Positions 51,920 to 60,042 of a stretch of 64,000 nt of DNA are shown one piece after another; the first letter of the stretch is position 1, and each line of letters opens with the position of its first letter. The stretch comes from G963422275 sp963422275. Lineage in GTDB: Bacteria; Pseudomonadota; Alphaproteobacteria; Rhodobacterales; Rhodobacteraceae. Position numbers and translations under genes: made by a program. The stretch spans positions 2,480,001-2,544,000 of the forward strand of contig OY729418.1 in NCBI GenBank assembly GCA_963422275.1. Direction: 5' to 3'. The notes below the pieces were generated by a model. It searched no databases and had not been told where the DNA came from. It saw only the letters and a list, made by a program, of their open reading frames with translations.

Positions 51920-52018
51920 GTTGGAAGCCAACAAGATCTGGATCCGGCACATTTCAGAAGCCCGTCCATAGTGGAGGGCGAAATCGCAAACCAATCGCTC
52001 AAAAGGAGGATTACCATG
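51920..52018 (+). promoter_or_regulatory. ROSE-like RNA thermometer in the hsp20 leader
   Basis: AATCGCTC (51993-52000) can pair with GAGGATT and neighbours of the ribosome site (52005-52012, GGAGGATT) as AAUC:GAUU plus CUC:GAG, leaving one bulged G opposite the Shine-Dalgarno. The UCGCU core fits the U(U/C)GCU motif of ROSE elements, and a bulged G at this place is their hallmark. The loop is AAAAG. The ATG follows 6 nt after GGAGG. Upstream hairpins of a full ROSE element are plausible but were not folded. Confidence 0.55.
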
Positions 52019-52483
52019 CGTACATTTGATCTTTCCCCCCTTTATCGCTCGACCGTCGGCTACGACGTGTTCGCCGATCTCTTGGATCGCCTGCATTCCA
52101 AGGATGTGCCGCAGGCGGGCTATCCGCCGTTCAACATCGAGAAGACTTCGGAGGATGCCTACCGGATCTCGATCGCGGCGGCAGGCTTTGCCAGAGACGA
52201 ACTGGAAATCGTGGTTCGCGAGAATCAGCTTGTCGTGACCGCGCGCAAGGGTGCCGATGACGATGGCCGCCAGTTCCTGCATCGCGGAATTGCCCAACGG
52301 GCCTTCGAGAAAAAATTCCAGTTGGCAGAGCATGTTGAGGTTGCCGGAGCCGCCTACGAAGATGGCATGCTGCACATTGATCTGAAGCGCGAGATTCCGG
52401 AAGTGCTGAAGCCCCGGCGGATCAAGATCGAATCTTCGGTGAGTCTCAACAAGCCATCGAAAGTCGAAACCTTGGTCGCATAA
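52016..52483 (+). CDS. Hsp20-family small heat-shock protein (IbpA-like)
   Basis: 155-aa chaperone that binds unfolding proteins. The alpha-crystallin domain runs from about residue 38 (YPPFNIEKTSEDAYRISIAAAGF) to 135, with the conserved GIAQRAFEKKFQLAEHVEV and the downstream GMLHIDLKREIPE motif. The N-terminus MRTFDLSPLYRSTVGYD is typical of alphaproteobacterial IbpA/HspA. The start at 52016 is fixed by AAAAGGAGG. Probably heat-induced through both transcription and the leader structure. Confidence 0.93.
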   Translation: MRTFDLSPLYRSTVGYDVFADLLDRLHSKDVPQAGYPPFNIEKTSEDAYRISIAAAGFARDELEIVVRENQLVVTARKGADDDGRQFLHRGIAQRAFEKKFQLAEHVEVAGAAYEDGMLHIDLKREIPEVLKPRRIKIESSVSLNKPSKVETLVA

Positions 52484-52502
52484 TTCCAGGAAATTCTTAG
52501 CT

Positions 52503-52524
52503 GGCGCGCCCGGCAGGGCGCGCC
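52503..52524 (+). terminator. GC-rich hairpin after hsp20
   Basis: GGCGCGCCC (52503-52511) pairs perfectly with GGGCGCGCC (52516-52524) around a GGCA loop, 20 bp after the hsp20 stop. There is no T-run, so it is either a processing or protection hairpin or a Rho-assisted end. Confidence 0.5.
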
Positions 52525-52800
52525 GGATCCTGATCCCCGTTTCAAACCCTGTCCCGCTGAGTCTGCACTGACAGGCGGCATTCCGCTCCCCGCCATAGAG
52601 GAACTGCTGCTGGCGCTCTCCGACGGGTGCCCTCCCGCCGGGAACACGCGCCAATTCTCCGACGGGGTTGCGGCATCGGAATCCGGATGACCCCGTACAG
52701 GTGGCGTTCCCTGCAAGAGAATGGAAGGTGCAATCGGCATGCCGCCCGGGGCGACCGCCTGTGAAAGCTGCTTCACTTGTCAGCTGTGTTGTGGCGGGCG

Positions 52801-53460
52801 CTATGTTCGGGTCTTGTCCGAGTCGCTGCATCCATCCAGCACAATCTTGGAGATTGTTGTCGCGGCAGTCGCGAAGTCCTCTCGCGTCAGGCGGCGACGC
52901 CGGAGAATGTCGGCGGCAAGATACTCGAATTCAGCGTAGAATTGCGTTGCCGACCAGAGCATTATGAAGAAGTGGCGCGGATCGACAGGCGCTAGCTTCT
53001 TTTGTCGAATCCACTCCTCGATCACGAGCGCTCGCTCGCGCGTGACCTCGCGCATGTGGAGGCGATGCTTCCGCGTCAAGAACCTTGCTCCGCGCAGTAT
53101 CTCATTTGCGAAGAAGCGGGACTCTGCCGAGTGTTTGCGCGAATACTCCAGTTTTGCGCAAACGTACGCTTCGATTGCCTCGCGAGGCTCGCGGTCCACT
53201 TCGATGTGCTCAAAGGCACGGTCCCATCCGGCAATGACTTGCTCGATCAACGCCGTGTAGATGTCCTTCTTCGACGAATAGTAGTAGTAGACGTTGGGTC
53301 TCGGCAGGCCACTCTGATATGCGATCTCGGTCAGGCGCGTGCCGTCAAATCCCTTTGCTGCGAAAAGGTGAACTGCCGCTTGAAGGATCTTCGCCTCATT
53401 TCGGTCGCGGATCTTGGCTTCCGAATGCCTGTCGCTGACAAAAGCCTCCGAATCGCTCAT
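52801..53460 (-). CDS. TetR-family regulator, RutR-like
   Basis: 219-aa repressor. The N-terminal helix-turn-helix is ILQAAVHLFAAKGFDGTRLTEIAYQSGLPRPNVYYYYSSKKDIY. The C-terminal ligand domain follows the RutR pattern: KLEYSRKHSAESRFFANEILRGA, IEEWIRQKKLAPVDPRHFFIMLWSATQFYAEF. RutR of enteric bacteria senses uracil/thymine and binds TTGACCAnnTGGTCAA. Two palindromes resembling that site lie about 830 bp away, upstream of the glycosylase-like gene (54291-54338). The ligand could be a pyrimidine or related base. This is inferred from family. Confidence 0.85.
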   Translation of the reverse strand: MSDSEAFVSDRHSEAKIRDRNEAKILQAAVHLFAAKGFDGTRLTEIAYQSGLPRPNVYYYYSSKKDIYTALIEQVIAGWDRAFEHIEVDREPREAIEAYVCAKLEYSRKHSAESRFFANEILRGARFLTRKHRLHMREVTRERALVIEEWIRQKKLAPVDPRHFFIMLWSATQFYAEFEYLAADILRRRRLTREDFATAATTISKIVLDGCSDSDKTRT

Positions 53461-53591
53461 TTCACTCTAGATTCCCCAATCAGTCATGGTGTGGCCGGTC
53501 TGTCGATGCCACCGCCGCGAAATCGTCACAACTTTGCGACCCAGCATTCCTAGCCGAATCACCCGCCGGCCCGCAAGAAATGGAATTCAAA

Positions 53592-54211
53592 GACTGTTGC
53601 GAAAGCGGGCGTTTTTCTCTGAATTTCGCCGTCTGGAGCAGGTTGTGCGCTTGGCGGTCGCCGATGGGTGGTTGCAGCATCTTCCAGACGTGATTTTGGC
53701 CCCAAAAGGCGCGGTTTCAGGCCCCGATGTGCCGCATCGGGCAGGTTCGGGACGGACTTCGGCCCTCAGGCCGCAGGCAGCTCGATCCGGTTGCCCTCCT
53801 TGAGCAGGGTCGGGGCCATCGCCTTCATGGCCGTTTCCGCCTCCACCGCCCGCCGCCCCATGAACTGGGACCGCGTCGCCCTGAAGAGCCGCTTCAGGGT
53901 GCCGAAGGTCTGTCCGCGATCCACCGCCGCCGCGACAGGGGATGCCCGCGAGAGGCCCGGAACATGATTCTGGACTGGATCCCCGCTACACCGTGCAGTC
54001 GTATACCATGGCCGGGAAGTGCGGCGCCTCGCCCTCGGCGCGTTCCTTCAGCGGGCTGTTGATCTCGGACAGAAGCGCCACGTCGAGACCGCGAAGCACA
54101 GACCGTCATGAAGAAATCCATCGTCCTCTCCTTCAATCGAACATCATGGCAGGCGCTTGCAACCCTTCAGCACGACATGTCAATGACTGAGGGATGCATT
54201 TCGCAACGGTC
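53592..54211 (-). repeat. Repeat R3: 620-bp insertion-like element with transposase tail
   Basis: Ends are GACTGTTGCGAAAGC at 53592 and, inverted, AGACCGTTGC at 54202-54212. The left part aligns with R1 and R2. On the minus strand a frame reads RGQTFGTLKRLFRATRSQF, MGRRAVEAETAMKAMA and NRIELPAA before a stop near 53774. Its last part is shared with R1 and R2, and it looks like the C-terminus of a DDE transposase I cannot assign. A hairpin CCCGAT/ATCGGG with loop GTGCCGC lies at 53723-53741. No complete transposase remains. Confidence 0.6.
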
Positions 54212-54290
54212 TCATGGTGTTGCCGTCGAAACTTCTGGCACTACTTTCGCAAAAGCTTCAGGCAGACCAGAACCGCTAGTTCAGATGAAT

Positions 54291-54338
54291 TTGACAATAG
54301 TGTCAATTTTTTCTCAAAATAGTTGACATTATTGTCAG
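54291..54338. promoter_or_regulatory. Two tandem palindromic operators (RutR-like)
   Basis: Site 1 is TTGACAATAGTGTCAA (54291-54306), a perfect inverted repeat TTGACA-N4-TGTCAA. Site 2 is TTGACATTATTGTCAG (54323-54338), TGACA-N4-TGTCA. Their centres are 32 bp apart, about three helical turns, so two dimers would bind the same face. Site 1 agrees with the RutR consensus TTGACCAnnTGGTCAA at 12 of 14 defined positions by eye. A RutR-like gene lies nearby on the other strand. Confidence 0.6.
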
Positions 54339-55222
54339 GTATTGAACATTGGGGCAATGACAAGGGAAGGGATTCGGCGCTGGTTCTCCTGAGAGATGCA
54401 TTAAGGGACACGCTTCAAGGTTGGTGCGAGGATCTCGACCCAGCATGGCAAGCAATTCTCGGAAATGTGTCCTTGAACTTCGACGGGGTCGATCCGGAAC
54501 TCGAACTCGAACCATGGGAACCAATCTTTCCGACTCGCCGCAAGAAATGCCTGCCCGGCGAGCCGGCCGGAGCGCATATTTTCCGAGCGTTCGACAACCT
54601 CCCACCGAAAAACGTGCGTTGTGTTGTACTAGGGCAAGATCCCTATCCATGCCCGGCCTTTTCCACCGGACGGGCGTTCGAGGCGGGAAACACTGCCTCT
54701 TGGGGCGAGCTTGACAAGATGTTCTCCAAGAGCGTGCGGACGCTCATTCAGCTGATCGTGGCGGCTCGAACGGGCTGTTCCTCGTATGCGTCCGACTTTG
54801 AAGAATGGGCGAACCTGCTTTCAGAAATCGAGAGTGGTCGTGTCGAGCTCGAAGCCCCTTCTGACCTAGCCGATCGCTGGGTCGCTTCGGGAACCTTGCT
54901 TGTCAATTCGTCTCTCACAATCACCCGGTTCCAGGTCGATGGCGACCCCCATCAGTCCAAGGGGCACCTGCCGCTATGGCGTCCGCTGCTCACGGCAGTT
55001 CTACGCTATTTGGCAAGCAGAGGGACGCCGACCGTTTTCATTGGGTTCGGCGAGGTAGCGGCGCAGACAATCAGGTGCGCTGGTCTCAGCAAAGGAAAAT
55101 GTCGGCGCATCGTCAGTTGCCCGCATCCAGCGTTCGCTGAGGAACTTCTTGGTGCCGAGAATCCATTTCTGCTCTGCAATGCGCATTTAGCGGAAATGGG
55201 CGAAACGCCCATCGATTGGTAG
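54323..55222 (+). CDS. Uracil-DNA glycosylase-like protein, divergent family 1
   Basis: Predicted to excise uracil from DNA. Catalytic motif A appears as VVLGQDPYP (family GQDPYHG, with the catalytic Asp kept but HG changed to PC), the uracil-stacking Phe as GRAFEAG, the uracil-binding Asn as LLVNSSLTI and motif B His as CPHPAFAE. It is longer than UNG (up to 299 against about 230 aa), with a charged insert between the first two motifs. No in-frame ATG exists before the core. TTG 54323 lies inside operator 2. AGGGAAGG at 54363-54370 precedes an in-frame CTG at 54380 that could be the real start. The GMC gene follows 8 bp later. Confidence 0.7.
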   Translation: MTLLSGIEHWGNDKGRDSALVLLRDALRDTLQGWCEDLDPAWQAILGNVSLNFDGVDPELELEPWEPIFPTRRKKCLPGEPAGAHIFRAFDNLPPKNVRCVVLGQDPYPCPAFSTGRAFEAGNTASWGELDKMFSKSVRTLIQLIVAARTGCSSYASDFEEWANLLSEIESGRVELEAPSDLADRWVASGTLLVNSSLTITRFQVDGDPHQSKGHLPLWRPLLTAVLRYLASRGTPTVFIGFGEVAAQTIRCAGLSKGKCRRIVSCPHPAFAEELLGAENPFLLCNAHLAEMGETPIDW

Positions 55223-55230
55223 CCAATCCG

Positions 55231-56850
55231 ATGAAGCATGCTTTTGACTTCATAGTCGTCGGAGCCGGTTCCGCCGGATGTGTGCTTGCCAACCGACTGT
55301 CTGAGGACCCCTCAAACGATGTGCTCCTCGTCGAGGCGGGTGGGCGCGACCTGAATCCTTTGGTGCGCCTTCCGATGCTGATGGGAAAGCTGTTCAACTC
55401 TGGCATCTACAATTGGAAATACCATACCGAGCCAGTGGAAACGCTTCACGGACGTTCCCTTTACTGGCCGCGTGGCAAGGTCCTTGGCGGAAGTTCAACG
55501 ATCAATGGGATGATCTATGTGCGAGGCAATCGGCACGATTTCGACCGGTGGGCACAAATGGGTCTGTCCGGATGGTCATACGAAGACGTGCTCCCTGCCT
55601 TCCGCCGTTCCGAGGCCCATGTCCAGCGCGATGGCCAATTCCACAGTCAGACCGGAGAACTGACGGTCTGTCGCTCGCGCGGCTCAAACCCTCTGTTCGA
55701 TGTCTTCATCGAGGCAGGCCGTCAGGCCGGATATCCGGTTAACGACGATTTTAATGGCAAAGATCAGGAAGGGTTTGGCCGTTTCGACTTCACGATAAGA
55801 AACGGCAAGCGCTGGTCCACGTCATCCGCCTTCCTTCGCGCTGTCCAACATCGTCCGAATCTCGCTGTTGCTACCCGGGCGCAGGTGCGTCGGATACTCA
55901 TTCAAAACAAGCGGGCCACCGGCATCGAGATCGCCCAAGGAAGCAGAATGCGAACTGTAGAGGCGACACGGGAGATTGTGCTCTGCTCCGGAACGGTCAA
56001 TTCACCGCAGTTGCTTATGTTGTCGGGTGTCGGACCAGCAGATGAATTGCAACGGCATGACATCGAGGTGAAAGAGGAACTTCCGGGTGTCGGACGGAAC
56101 CTGCAGGATCATGTCGACTGCGTGCTCTCTTACGAATGCAAAGTTCCCATAACTCTATATCGAGACCTTCGTGCCGACCGACTGCTTCGGTCGATCACGA
56201 CGGGAATGCTCTTCGGCGAGGGCGTGGCGACCACGTTCCCGTATGAAGCGGGGGCTTTTCTCAAGAGTCAAACCGGCTTGGTTGCTCCGGACATCCAGCT
56301 CCATTTCATGCCCGCTTTCGAGAAGACGGCGAATCTGCACTTTCCGAATCCGTTCACGCGCGATTCAATCGAGGCAAACCACGGCTTCACGATACGGGTT
56401 GGACCGCTCAATCCTACCAGCCGTGGCTCGATCAGGCTCCGCTCGGCTGATCCTGACGACCCTCCCGAAATCCATCCAAACTACATCCAGAGCAAGTTCG
56501 ACCAAGATCGCCTGATCGCCGGCATCCGCATCGTGCGCGAGGTCATCGGCCAAGCTGCCTTCGATGGGTTCCGTGGTCGGGAAGAACAGCCGGGATCGAA
56601 ATTGCAATCTGACAAGGATCTTCTGCAATGGCTGCGTTCATCGGCCATGACCACCTTTCATCCAGTTGGGACCTGCAAGATGGGCATCGATCAGATGTCG
56701 GTGGTGGACGCTCGGCTGAAGGTCCATGGAATCGATGGACTCCGCGTCGCCGACGCGTCCGTCATGCCGATAATCTCTAGCGGCAACACAAACGCGCCGA
56801 CCATAATGATCGGCGAACAGGCAGCCGCCTTCATGCGGGAAGGCGAATAG
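55231..56850 (+). CDS. GMC-family oxidoreductase (choline dehydrogenase-like)
   Basis: 539-aa FAD enzyme oxidising an alcohol or amino-alcohol. The N-terminus has the dinucleotide fold FIVVGAGSAGCVLANRLSED, then GRSLYWPRGKVLGGSSTINGMIYVRG (GMC signature 1) and SGTVNSPQLLMLSGVGP (signature 2). The C-terminal active-site region shows FHPVGTCKMG with the catalytic His and SSGNTNAPTIMIGEQAA. The start at 55231 is the ATG of MKHAFDFIVVG; an earlier in-frame start at 55216 overlaps the upstream gene. The substrate is unknown, and its place in front of a nucleoside-type importer is unusual. Confidence 0.88.
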   Translation: MKHAFDFIVVGAGSAGCVLANRLSEDPSNDVLLVEAGGRDLNPLVRLPMLMGKLFNSGIYNWKYHTEPVETLHGRSLYWPRGKVLGGSSTINGMIYVRGNRHDFDRWAQMGLSGWSYEDVLPAFRRSEAHVQRDGQFHSQTGELTVCRSRGSNPLFDVFIEAGRQAGYPVNDDFNGKDQEGFGRFDFTIRNGKRWSTSSAFLRAVQHRPNLAVATRAQVRRILIQNKRATGIEIAQGSRMRTVEATREIVLCSGTVNSPQLLMLSGVGPADELQRHDIEVKEELPGVGRNLQDHVDCVLSYECKVPITLYRDLRADRLLRSITTGMLFGEGVATTFPYEAGAFLKSQTGLVAPDIQLHFMPAFEKTANLHFPNPFTRDSIEANHGFTIRVGPLNPTSRGSIRLRSADPDDPPEIHPNYIQSKFDQDRLIAGIRIVREVIGQAAFDGFRGREEQPGSKLQSDKDLLQWLRSSAMTTFHPVGTCKMGIDQMSVVDARLKVHGIDGLRVADASVMPIISSGNTNAPTIMIGEQAAAFMREGE

Positions 56851-56881
56851 TGGTCGGAATTCCATAGGGGATACGAAAGAA

Positions 56882-57208
56882 ATGATCATTGAGCACAGAC
56901 TTTACACGTTCCGCCCAGGAACCGTCGATGGATGGCTCGACAAATACGAGTCGGAAGGGCTTGCCATCCAGAGGAGACACTTGAACCGTTTTGTCGGACT
57001 CTATGTTTCCGAAATAGGCCAGCTGCACCGAACCGTTCTGATTTGGGCCTACGACGACTTAGCCGATCGCGAGACGCGCCGCGCAAAGATGTACGCGGAC
57101 CCTGATTGGCAGGCGTTCATCAATTCGGTCTGGGAGTTGGGCGCAATCCAGAACCAAGAGGTGATGATCATGAATCAAGCTCCATGTTCGCCGGCGATCG
57201 GCGGATAA
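56882..57208 (+). CDS. NIPSNAP-family protein
   Basis: 108-aa ferredoxin-like (alpha+beta) protein. Family features are EHRLYTFRPGTVDGWLDKYESEG, then LNRFVGLYVSEIGQLHRTVLIWAYDDLADRETRR and the closing VMIMNQAP. Bacterial NIPSNAP proteins are small cytoplasmic proteins of unclear function, often next to oxidoreductase or transport genes in catabolic operons. It is placed between the GMC oxidoreductase (31 bp before) and the BMP-type binding protein. Confidence 0.85.
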   Translation: MIIEHRLYTFRPGTVDGWLDKYESEGLAIQRRHLNRFVGLYVSEIGQLHRTVLIWAYDDLADRETRRAKMYADPDWQAFINSVWELGAIQNQEVMIMNQAPCSPAIGG

Positions 57209-57358
57209 CCGAGGTTGGGAGAAGAGAGATGAAAACCATTGGATAAGGTGCACGTCGACGACTTGACCAACCGTTAGGGGCTTCGCGCGCGCCATGGAAA
57301 GCGCTGCGCAGTTCGTCCCGCACCCACCGGCGGGTCTTCAAACCGCCGCAGAAAGGAA

Positions 57359-58426
57359 ATGGAAATGTACGAAATACGAAATATTGCCAATCGAAACGCC
57401 TTCGGACGACGCCACTTCATTGGAGCAGCGGCTGGCGCCGCCGCGGTGGCGGTTTCCAGCAGAGCCACGCTGGTGGAAGCGAGTTCAGAGAACGAACTTG
57501 TCGCACTTGTGCACACGCAGGCGGCAGGGGACAACGGCCCCATCGACTCGATGATAGCGAAACTGAACCAACTCTCTGGAGAGAGAGGATTCTTGCAACG
57601 GTCAGTCTACGCGCAGGATTCAGCAACGTTCGAGCCGGTGTTTCGGACACTCGGCGATGCGGATGCCACAATAGTTGTAGCAACATTCCCCGTCATTTCG
57701 GAGTCATTGAAGGCGGTCGCGCCGGAATACCCCGACATCAAATGGATTCAACTGTTTGGTGATCCTGTCGATCCTCCGATCCCGAATCTCGTTACGGTTT
57801 CCTATAACTACTATCTCGGTTGCTACCTGTCGGGAATATTCGCTGCGAATGTCTCCAAGACCGGAAAGATCGGATACATCGGAGGCATCAGCATCCCGCC
57901 GCTCAATGCTGACTTCAACGCTCTGAAGGCAGGAGTCCATTCCGTCAATCCGGACGCGTCCGTTAGTGCCGCGTTCGCCGGCTCTTTCCAGGATCCGGCC
58001 AAGGGCTACGAAATCGCCTCCCAAATGTTTCTTGACGGGATAGACTACATTCAGACCGATGCGGCCGCGACCGACGGTGGAATTATCCAGGCCGCCAACG
58101 AGAATGCTGGACGAATGGTCAGTGCTCTGTCTCCGGCACAGTACGAACTTGGACCAGCGTCGGTTATAAGCATCGTGAACCTGAATTTCGGGCAGTCGCT
58201 GTACAACGAGGTTGGAAAAGCCATCGGGTCAGAATGGGCTGGTGGCACGCATGTCTCGACGGGGCTGGGAGCGGGTGTCATTGAGTTTGTGCGGTCCCCA
58301 CTGTTTATGGGGCAGGGACCTAGCGACCTTGTTGCCAAGGCGGATGAGACATGGCCACAGATCGAGGCTGCCAAGGCGGGAATTCTTGACGAATCGATCC
58401 AGGTGCCCTTCAATACCTCCATCTGA
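57359..58426 (+). CDS. BMP-family ABC transporter substrate-binding protein
   Basis: Basic-membrane-protein-family periplasmic receptor, usually for purine nucleosides. The N-terminus carries a twin-arginine-type signal (GRRHFIGAAAGAAAVAV), less usual than the Sec lipoprotein signal of many BMP proteins. The mature part has TIVVATFPVISESLKAVAPEYPDIKWIQ, NYYLGCYLSGIFAANVSKTGKIGYIGG and DYIQTDAAATDGGIIQAA, matching BMP lobes. AAAGGAAA precedes ATG 57359. It is followed at once by the ATPase and two permeases. Confidence 0.9.
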   Translation: MEMYEIRNIANRNAFGRRHFIGAAAGAAAVAVSSRATLVEASSENELVALVHTQAAGDNGPIDSMIAKLNQLSGERGFLQRSVYAQDSATFEPVFRTLGDADATIVVATFPVISESLKAVAPEYPDIKWIQLFGDPVDPPIPNLVTVSYNYYLGCYLSGIFAANVSKTGKIGYIGGISIPPLNADFNALKAGVHSVNPDASVSAAFAGSFQDPAKGYEIASQMFLDGIDYIQTDAAATDGGIIQAANENAGRMVSALSPAQYELGPASVISIVNLNFGQSLYNEVGKAIGSEWAGGTHVSTGLGAGVIEFVRSPLFMGQGPSDLVAKADETWPQIEAAKAGILDESIQVPFNTSI

Positions 58427-58449
58427 AGGGACCGGACTGCAAATGAGCG

Positions 58450-60042
58450 GTGACGCGGTTGGCAACGAGCAGTTCGAGACCTTCTGCGCTTAGCTGTCGG
58501 AACATCCGTGTCGCGTTCGGCGAGGTAACTGCCCTCGCCGGAATCTCCGTTGATTTCCCGACTGGCGGGATTCACGCCGTTGTCGGGCAGAACGGCGCGG
58601 GCAAGACGACTTTTGCTCGCGTTGCGGCAGGGCTTGTCAAGCCGGATGCGGGAGAACTGTCGATCAACGGGCGGAACTTGCGTTTCGGGAGCGTCGCGAG
58701 CGCGCGCAAAGCCGGAGTCGAACTCGTGCACCAGAACTTCGCCCTGCCACCCTCGTTCACAGTGGCTGAGGCGATCGAGTTCAGTTTGGATGGTGAGATC
58801 GGGCTTTTCAGTCGCAGGCAACTGCTCGAACGCTGCAGAGAGTACCTTAATTCCCTTGGAATGGACATCGATCCGCGCCGACGTATCCGGGAGCTTCCGA
58901 TCGAATTGCAGCAAGCCGTGGAAATCGCGCGAGCGCTGGTTACCAAGGCAACCGTTCTCATTCTCGATGAGCCGACAGCCGTATTGCCGCCGACCAGCAT
59001 CGAAAGCCTGTTTGATCGCATTAGGACGCTCAGGGATAACGGCGTGACTGTCATTCTGATACTTCACAAGATTCGCGAGGTTTGGGCAGTAGCCGACACG
59101 GTGTCGGTACTAAGGAACTCGCGACTCGTGGCTGGGCCAATTGCGCGCGAAGAAACAGATCCCGACCGGATTGGGAACCTGATAATGGGCGTCGGGAACC
59201 ACGATTCGATCAGTCATAACAATGGCAAGTCTCCGACTAGGGCGGCCGAACCGCTGTCCGGTGCGCGACGCGAAACAGCGACCGCTCAACCTGTAAGCTT
59301 GGATACTGTTCTCGAAATGAAGGAAGTCTGCACATCCGTCAGGACAGACGAGCCGTGCCTGAACCGCATCTCGTTCGAAGTTCGCTCTGGCGAAATCGTT
59401 GGCATTGCCGGCGTAGAGGGAAACGGCCAGCTCACCCTCGTGCAGGTGCTTTCCGACTTTGTAGCAGTCTCGAGTGGCGAAATCGACCTATGCGGCGCGC
59501 AAGTCACCGGTCTCGACTTGGCGCATCGCCGGTCGCAAGGCCTTCGCATCATCCCATTCGACAGAAATCGTGAAGGCCTCAGCCTAACGAGCGAACTTTG
59601 GAAGAACTGGTCTGTTCGCGACTTGGTGCTGCGGCCTCCTCTTGGCCTCGTCAATCCTTCCAAGTTGCGGGCACGATGCGCTGAATCGCTGGCCGAATGG
59701 GGAGTTCGCTACAATTCGACGACGCAGAACGCAGGCTCTCTGTCGGGAGGCAATGCCCAGAAGCTCATTCTCGCCCGCGAAGTGGACAATACCGCACGGC
59801 TCATCGTTGCGGCGCAACCCACTCGCGGCTTGGACATTGGTGCGACGGCCTTCGTCTGGTCAACTATGCGGAAGGCAAGAAAACGGGGCTGCGGCGTGCT
59901 GCTGATTTCCTCCGACCTCGATGAGCTCTTCGACATCAGCCAACGCGTTCTCGTCATGCTCTCGGGCAGAATCGTGAGTGAATTTGCACCTCCATTCGAC
60001 ATCGCCAAGACGGGTCGGGCGATGACGGGATCGAGGAATTGA
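58450..60042 (+). CDS. Nucleoside-type ABC transporter ATP-binding protein (two domains)
   Basis: 530-aa double ATPase of the YufO/NupA type. Domain 1 is complete: GQNGAGKTTFARVA, HQNFALPPSFTV, an atypical signature (LPIELQQAVEIARAL), VLILDEPTAVLPP and LHKIREV in place of the usual switch His motif. Domain 2 has a degenerate Walker A (GVEGNGQLTLVQ) and the signature SGGNAQKLILARE, as normal in this family. The start is GTG 58450, 23 bp after the binding-protein stop. It overlaps the next gene by TTGA. Confidence 0.9.
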   Translation: MTRLATSSSRPSALSCRNIRVAFGEVTALAGISVDFPTGGIHAVVGQNGAGKTTFARVAAGLVKPDAGELSINGRNLRFGSVASARKAGVELVHQNFALPPSFTVAEAIEFSLDGEIGLFSRRQLLERCREYLNSLGMDIDPRRRIRELPIELQQAVEIARALVTKATVLILDEPTAVLPPTSIESLFDRIRTLRDNGVTVILILHKIREVWAVADTVSVLRNSRLVAGPIAREETDPDRIGNLIMGVGNHDSISHNNGKSPTRAAEPLSGARRETATAQPVSLDTVLEMKEVCTSVRTDEPCLNRISFEVRSGEIVGIAGVEGNGQLTLVQVLSDFVAVSSGEIDLCGAQVTGLDLAHRRSQGLRIIPFDRNREGLSLTSELWKNWSVRDLVLRPPLGLVNPSKLRARCAESLAEWGVRYNSTTQNAGSLSGGNAQKLILAREVDNTARLIVAAQPTRGLDIGATAFVWSTMRKARKRGCGVLLISSDLDELFDISQRVLVMLSGRIVSEFAPPFDIAKTGRAMTGSRN

